Shown: piece after piece, positions 15,581-18,611 of the stretch
Numbering within the stretch: the first letter of the stretch is position 1
Layout: each line of letters begins with the position of its first letter
DNA from: Bacillota bacterium
GTDB lineage: Bacteria > Bacillota > Clostridia > Oscillospirales > Ruminococcaceae
NCBI GenBank assembly: GCA_023395435.1
Contig: JAEWZG010000122.1
Location: 1-18,611, forward strand
Direction of reading: 5' to 3'
Length of the DNA stretch: 18,611 bases
Notes under the pieces: model-generated
Told to the model about the DNA's origin: nothing
Database searches by the model: none
The model's input: only the letters and a program-made list of their open reading frames with translations
Position numbers and translations under genes: made by a program

Positions 15581-15612
15581 TTTTATGACCCCCTTTAAAT
15601 ATTCCTTTGGTT

Positions 15613-16389
15613 TTATAAAAGGATTTCTCCCTTTGAATAAAGTACAGCCTTTCCGCCGATTTCAACACGATCACCAAGGTATTTGCATAAAAGCTGACCT
15701 CCACGTTTTGAAAGCTGTCTTGCAATCATATCATTTTTATTAAGATACTTACTCCATAAAGGAATAAGGCTTGAATGTGATGAGCCTGTAACAGGATCTT
15801 CTTGAATTCCACTTGCAGGGGCAAAATATCGTGAAACAAAGTCACAGTTATCTCCTTTTGCGGTGACAACTATTCCAAAATAGTCTTTGTATTGTGCAAG
15901 TGCATTAAAATCAGGAGAAAGCTCTTTTACAGTCTTTTCGTCATTTAATGTAACCAGCAAATCTCTTGACCTGTATGCTTTAATTATTTTAGTTTCAAGA
16001 GCTTTTTGAAGATCAAAGGGAATATCACATTCTACTGGCATTCTTGAAGGAAAGTTCATTGTGAAGAATTCTTCTTTCTTTTTTACGCCAAGTATTCCGC
16101 TTTTTGTTGAAAATGAAATTTCTGATAGGCTATGGTCAACATAATTCATGAGAATAAAAGCCGTTGCGAGAGTTGCGTGGCCACAAAGGTCAATCTCACA
16201 TTCAGGGGTAAACCACCTTAGGTCGTAGCCTTTATCGGATTTTACTGCAAAAGCAGTTTCTGAAAGATTGTTTTCAGCAGCAATTTTCTGCATTAGCTTT
16301 TCGTCGAGTTCTTTGTCGAGAATGCAGACACCAGCAGGATTGCCAGAAAATATTTTATCTGTAAATGCGTCAACAACATAATAAGTCAT
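15613..16389 (-). CDS. PhzF-family isomerase
   Basis: The 258-residue protein matches the PhzF family (diaminopimelate-epimerase-like fold). It opens with VVDAFTDKIFSGNPAGV, has the catalytic glutamate at Glu44 in NLSETAF, then CEIDLCGHATLAT (about 64-76) and the second-half motif QEDPVTGSSH. Members isomerise small molecules, but the substrate of most is unknown and there are no phenazine genes here. AAAGGA precedes the ATG at 16389 by about 9 bases. It lies 13 bases after the GHKL ATPase gene and 32 before the HydS-like gene, same strand, so it is probably co-transcribed with the hydrogenase-sensor genes. Confidence 0.93.
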   Translation of the reverse strand: MTYYVVDAFTDKIFSGNPAGVCILDKELDEKLMQKIAAENNLSETAFAVKSDKGYDLRWFTPECEIDLCGHATLATAFILMNYVDHSLSEISFSTKSGILGVKKKEEFFTMNFPSRMPVECDIPFDLQKALETKIIKAYRSRDLLVTLNDEKTVKELSPDFNALAQYKDYFGIVVTAKGDNCDFVSRYFAPASGIQEDPVTGSSHSSLIPLWSKYLNKNDMIARQLSKRGGQLLCKYLGDRVEIGGKAVLYSKGEILL

Positions 16390-16402
16390 AGGTATGTTTC
16401 CT

Positions 16403-16828
16403 TTAATTTATTTTAACCTTCATAGTAACAGTAGTACCGACTCCGAGTTTTGTTTCAATGGACATTTCATCGGAGTACTTGTCCATATTAGGCAATCCCA
16501 TACCTGCACCAAAGCCAAGTGAACGGACATTTTCAGTTGCTGTTGACCAACCAGCCTGCATTGCTTTTGATATATCAGCAATTCCAGGGCCAGAGTCCTT
16601 TAATACCATAACAATTTCTTCAGGGGTGATTTCAACATCAATAGTTCCACCGTTTGCGTGGATGACCATATTGATTTCGCCTTCATACATAGCAATAGCA
16701 ACCTTCCTAATTGCTTCTGGTGGGATCCCCATCTGTTTAAGCTTTGATTTCAGATTACTTGAAGCTTCACCAGCACGGGTAAAGTCCTCGTCTGAAATAT
16801 TATATGTAAGATGTATAGAATTGCTCAA
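16403..16828 (-). CDS. GHKL ATPase / anti-sigma-factor-like serine kinase (SpoIIAB/RsbW type)
   Basis: The 141-residue stand-alone ATPase domain has an N-box with Glu49 and Asn53 (AMYEGEINMVIHA), G1 box DSGPGI (78-83) and G2 box GFGAGMGLPNM (105-115). Length and motifs match SpoIIAB/RsbW-type kinases, which bind sigma factors or phosphorylate STAS antagonists. No sigma factor, STAS protein or PP2C phosphatase is visible in this window, so its partner is unknown. It starts with TTG at 16828, overlapping the DRTGG stop as TTGA. GGGGGTG inside the upstream gene is the ribosome site, so it is translationally coupled. Confidence 0.88.
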   Translation of the reverse strand: MSNSIHLTYNISDEDFTRAGEASSNLKSKLKQMGIPPEAIRKVAIAMYEGEINMVIHANGGTIDVEITPEEIVMVLKDSGPGIADISKAMQAGWSTATENVRSLGFGAGMGLPNMDKYSDEMSIETKLGVGTTVTMKVKIN

Positions 16829-17175
16829 TTACAAGCACCCCCATGCAGACCATTTTCGTATAGAATACCGCACGCAGGGAACATTCGCATATCAGTAGCG
16901 AGAATAACAATTCCTTTGTCCTTTGCAAGCTCAATCATATTTTCATCAGGTATTTTCCCCCTGACAAAACAGATGCATACCATATCCATCATTTCAGCAG
17001 TACGGATAACTTGAGGATTGCAAAGTCCTGTAAGGAGGACAGACTGATCTTTTACAAAAGCAAGAACATCGCTCATCATGTCGGAACCGCAGGCAGTATG
17101 CACTTCCTTTGAAAGATTATCTTCACAGCAAAGAACTTTTGCCTCAAGTAGATTTTTAATATCAGAAACGGTCAT
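16825..17175 (-). CDS. DRTGG-domain protein (upstream copy), cysteine-rich
   Basis: The 116-residue protein is a paralogue of the one at 13961-14296, with the same overall pattern (MTVSDI start, GSDMMSDVLAFV near 30-41, VCICFVRG, KGIVILATD). It is rich in cysteine: eight in 116 residues, including adjacent pairs CC and CxC and one close to the C-terminus. That could mean redox or Fe-S sensitivity, which is a guess. It is the first gene of the sensor operon. AGGAGG lies 7 bases before the ATG, and a well-formed promoter with a palindrome lies about 40 bases upstream. Confidence 0.82.
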   Translation of the reverse strand: MTVSDIKNLLEAKVLCCEDNLSKEVHTACGSDMMSDVLAFVKDQSVLLTGLCNPQVIRTAEMMDMVCICFVRGKIPDENMIELAKDKGIVILATDMRMFPACGILYENGLHGGACN

Positions 17176-17214
17176 ATATTTTCCTCCTAATAAGAATCAA
17201 GATAATTTATTATT

Positions 17215-17232
17215 ATGATAGTATTCTATCAT
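17215..17232. promoter_or_regulatory. 18-base palindrome on the -10 of the sensor operon (putative operator)
   Basis: ATGATAG-TATT-CTATCAT is a perfect 7-base dyad covering the -10 and predicted start of the minus-strand promoter. A repressor bound here would block polymerase. It looks somewhat like a Fur-family box but has 16 rather than 15 core positions, so the regulator is not named. A 5' mRNA hairpin is the alternative reading. Confidence 0.55.
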
Positions 17233-17251
17233 TAAACATACAAACATTCAA
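17223..17251 (-). promoter_or_regulatory. Promoter of the hydrogenase-sensor operon
   Basis: On the minus strand, TTGAAT (17251-17246), a 17-base spacer and TGA-TAGAAT (-10 at 17228-17223, 5/6 with TG extension) predict a start near 17216. The leader is about 40 bases. Confidence 0.7.
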
Positions 17252-17422
17252 CTATATTCAAGGATATATTTTTACTTTATTTCATGTTTTATTACAATTT
17301 CTACACATTAATTATATAGTATAGAATTTAACTAGTATTATACAAAAAACTTTTTGTGCAAGTTATACAATATATATAATGTTACTATATAAAATTTTTT
17401 TGTAGATTTTTTAACAATAATG

Positions 17423-17431
17423 TGATATAAT
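17423..17431 (+). promoter_or_regulatory. Extended -10 promoter of the hydrogenase operon
   Basis: TG-A-TATAAT (TATAAT at 17426-17431) is a perfect extended -10; the -35 region is weak (TAGATT at 17403-17408, 17-base spacing). The predicted start near 17438 leaves a leader of about 65 bases. Confidence 0.65.
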
Positions 17432-17503
17432 TCTTTTATGTCAAAATTGGGGTAACCCTATTTATTAATAGTCAAATATGACAATTTATCAAGGAGGTTC
17501 TAT

Positions 17504-17998
17504 ATGGGTTCTAAAGTTACCGTACCATTCAATGGTACACCCGAGCAAGAGGCAGAACTAAGAAAAGTTATTGCCGACAACAAGGATGAAAAAGGCGCAT
17601 TAATGCCTGTTCTTCAAAAAGCACAGGATATTTACGGCTATCTTCCTATCGAAGTACAGAAGATTATTGCAACAGAAATGGATATTCCGCTTGAGAAAAT
17701 CTATGGCGTTGTTACCTTCTACTCACAGTTCTCATTACTACCAAAAGGAAAGTATAAGATTTCGGTATGCCTTGGTACTGCCTGCTATGTAAAAGGATCA
17801 GGCGATATCTATGATAAGCTTATTGAAAAGCTTGGCATTAAGGGTGGCGAATGTACACCTGACGGTAAGTTCTCACTTGAAGCATGCCGTTGCATCGGTG
17901 CTTGCGGACTTGCTCCTGTTCTGACAGTTAACGATGATGTTTACGGAAGACTTACTGTTGATCAGGTTCAGGATATACTCGACAAATATAAAGATTAA
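17504..17998 (+). CDS. hydC: NuoE/HydC-type [2Fe-2S] subunit of an NADH-dependent [FeFe] hydrogenase
   Basis: The 164-residue protein is a thioredoxin-like [2Fe-2S] protein of the NuoE/HydC/HndA family. An N-terminal helical part (about 12-78) contains the family region LMPVLQKAQDIYGYLP and GVVTFYSQF. The cluster ligands are Cys89 and Cys94 (SVCLGTACYVKG) and Cys130 and Cys134 (CRCIGACGLAPV); Cys128 is extra. In bifurcating hydrogenases (HydABC) it pairs with the NADH/FMN subunit HydB. AAGGAGG precedes the ATG at 17504. Assignment to a hydrogenase rather than complex I rests on the adjacent HydS-like operon, since HydA and HydB lie beyond the window. Confidence 0.9.
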   Translation: MGSKVTVPFNGTPEQEAELRKVIADNKDEKGALMPVLQKAQDIYGYLPIEVQKIIATEMDIPLEKIYGVVTFYSQFSLLPKGKYKISVCLGTACYVKGSGDIYDKLIEKLGIKGGECTPDGKFSLEACRCIGACGLAPVLTVNDDVYGRLTVDQVQDILDKYKD

Positions 17999-18001
17999 TT
18001 T

Positions 18002-18559
18002 ATGATGACAGAAATTTCACTGAATATTCTTGATGTTGTACAGAATTCAGTCAGAGCAAATGCTTATTTGACAAGGATTTCAGTCAAAGCGGATACAAAA
18101 AAGGATTCCCTTGAAGTAATAATTGAAGATAATGGTTGTGGTATGACAGCCAAGCAGCTTGAAAATGTTGAAGATCCGTTCTTCACAACAAGAACGACAC
18201 GAAAAGTCGGGCTTGGGATTCCATTTTTCAAGCTTGCTGCTGAAAGCACAGGTGGGAGCTTTAACATAGCTTCACAGGTCCGAAAAGGCACAACAGTTAC
18301 TGCAGTATTCGGATTATCTCACATTGATAGAATGCCACTTGGTGATATGACATCCACTATACATACTATTATAACTATGAATCCAACGCTTGACTTTGTG
18401 TATGAATATCAGATTAATGACAGGAAGTTTATACTTGATACAAGAGAATTCCGTGAAATTCTCGGTGATGTTCCTTTTAATACTCCTGAGGTTTCGGAAT
18501 ATATAAGGGAATATCTGAAAGAGAACAAAAATGAAGTTGATAATGGATCAGCAATTTAA
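18002..18559 (+). CDS. GHKL-type ATP-binding protein in the hydrogenase operon
   Basis: The 185-residue protein has a histidine-kinase-like ATPase domain: Asn15 in the N-box (DVVQNSVRAN), G1 box EDNGCGM (42-48), TTRKVGLGIPFFKLAAE with Gly70/Gly72 as G2 box, and GGSFNIASQVRKGTTV. There is no phospho-acceptor His domain. The last about 75 residues are a separate domain of unknown type. It begins 3 bases after the HydC stop with ATGATG and no good ribosome site, so translation probably depends on coupling. Similar stand-alone ATPases sit in clostridial hydrogenase operons; the role is unknown. Confidence 0.85.
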   Translation: MMTEISLNILDVVQNSVRANAYLTRISVKADTKKDSLEVIIEDNGCGMTAKQLENVEDPFFTTRTTRKVGLGIPFFKLAAESTGGSFNIASQVRKGTTVTAVFGLSHIDRMPLGDMTSTIHTIITMNPTLDFVYEYQINDRKFILDTREFREILGDVPFNTPEVSEYIREYLKENKNEVDNGSAI

Positions 18560-18586
18560 GCTGAAATATTTTACAGGAGGAACACA

Positions 18587-18611
18587 ATGAAATCACTTGA
18601 AGAATTAAAAG
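18587..18611 (+). CDS. 5' end of next hydrogenase-operon gene (probably [2Fe-2S] ferredoxin-like, HndB type)
   Basis: Only eight codons are present (MKSLEELK), running off the window. AGGAGG lies 7 bases before the ATG and the gene follows the ATPase by 27 bases. In related clostridial operons a small thioredoxin-like [2Fe-2S] protein with this kind of start comes next, before the NuoF-like and HydA subunits. The identity is inferred from position. Confidence 0.5.

Larger units (their letters stand above)
17176..17503. other. Divergent regulatory region between sensor operon and hydrogenase operon
   Basis: These 328 AT-rich bases hold no gene. They contain the promoter and palindrome of the minus-strand sensor operon (17215-17251), the extended -10 of the plus-strand hydrogenase operon (17423-17431) and a row of small dyads in the hydC leader (17450-17482). 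The middle (about 17255-17400) shows many T/A runs and no repeat strong enough to name. Confidence 0.6.

Noticed and set aside
17215..17232. Naming the palindrome a Fur or PerR box
   Set aside because: Similar in look, but the spacing and length differ from the 15-base 7-1-7 form; kept only as an unnamed operator candidate.
17354..17370. TTGTGCAAGTTATACAA as a possible Rex site before the hydrogenase operon
   Set aside because: Only the outer TTGT/ACAA halves match and the length is 17 rather than the usual 18; the inner positions do not fit.

Overview
The window reads as chromosome of a low-GC, Gram-positive anaerobe of the Clostridia, most likely a Ruminococcus-like member of the Oscillospiraceae. 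The evidence is AT-rich intergenic DNA, strong AGGAGG-type ribosome sites, a perfect CIRCE element before groESL, an OmpR-type regulator/kinase/HtrA module, and above all a divergent locus with a NuoE/HydC-type hydrogenase subunit on one side and an [FeFe]-hydrogenase-like sensory protein on the other. The species call is inference. No phage, transposon, CRISPR array, tRNA or rRNA was seen.

Layout: (1) 164-4919, minus strand: response regulator, histidine kinase and HtrA-type membrane protease, joined by 1-4 base overlaps, then a hairpin and a CNNM/CBS membrane protein. This looks like an envelope-stress module comparable to Bacillus CssRS-HtrA. (2) 5307-7411, plus strand: groES-groEL with a promoter whose start overlaps CIRCE, closed by a strong terminator. 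(3) 7416-9384, plus strand: a membrane-anchored metallophosphoesterase and an unrecognised two-TM helical-repeat protein, each with its own promoter. (4) 9386-12196, minus strand: a TetR repressor with a palindromic operator on its own -35, an ABC exporter ATPase and permease, and dtd, all tightly packed. (5) 12220-13201, plus strand: an ArsC/Spx-fold protein, a start-less 75-codon reading frame behind a near-consensus promoter, and a small two-TM protein. (6) 13246-17175, minus strand: DRTGG protein, GHKL anti-sigma-like ATPase, PhzF isomerase, HydS-like [FeFe]-hydrogenase homologue, second DRTGG protein, PHP phosphoesterase. (7) 17504-18611, plus strand: HydC/NuoE-type subunit, a second GHKL ATPase, and the first codons of a further gene. 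This is the start of what is probably the electron-bifurcating hydrogenase operon.

The most interesting part is regions 6 and 7. A putative H2/redox-sensing set faces the catalytic hydrogenase operon across a 328-base AT-rich divergent promoter region. The sensory HydS-like protein keeps the cysteines expected to bind the H-cluster but has alanine where catalytic enzymes carry the proton-relay cysteine. A GHKL kinase, two DRTGG proteins and a PHP phosphoesterase lie beside it. An exact 18-base palindrome sits on the -10 region of the sensor operon. The hydS-like gene has no ATG, GTG or TTG at its expected start; ACG or ATA are the candidates.
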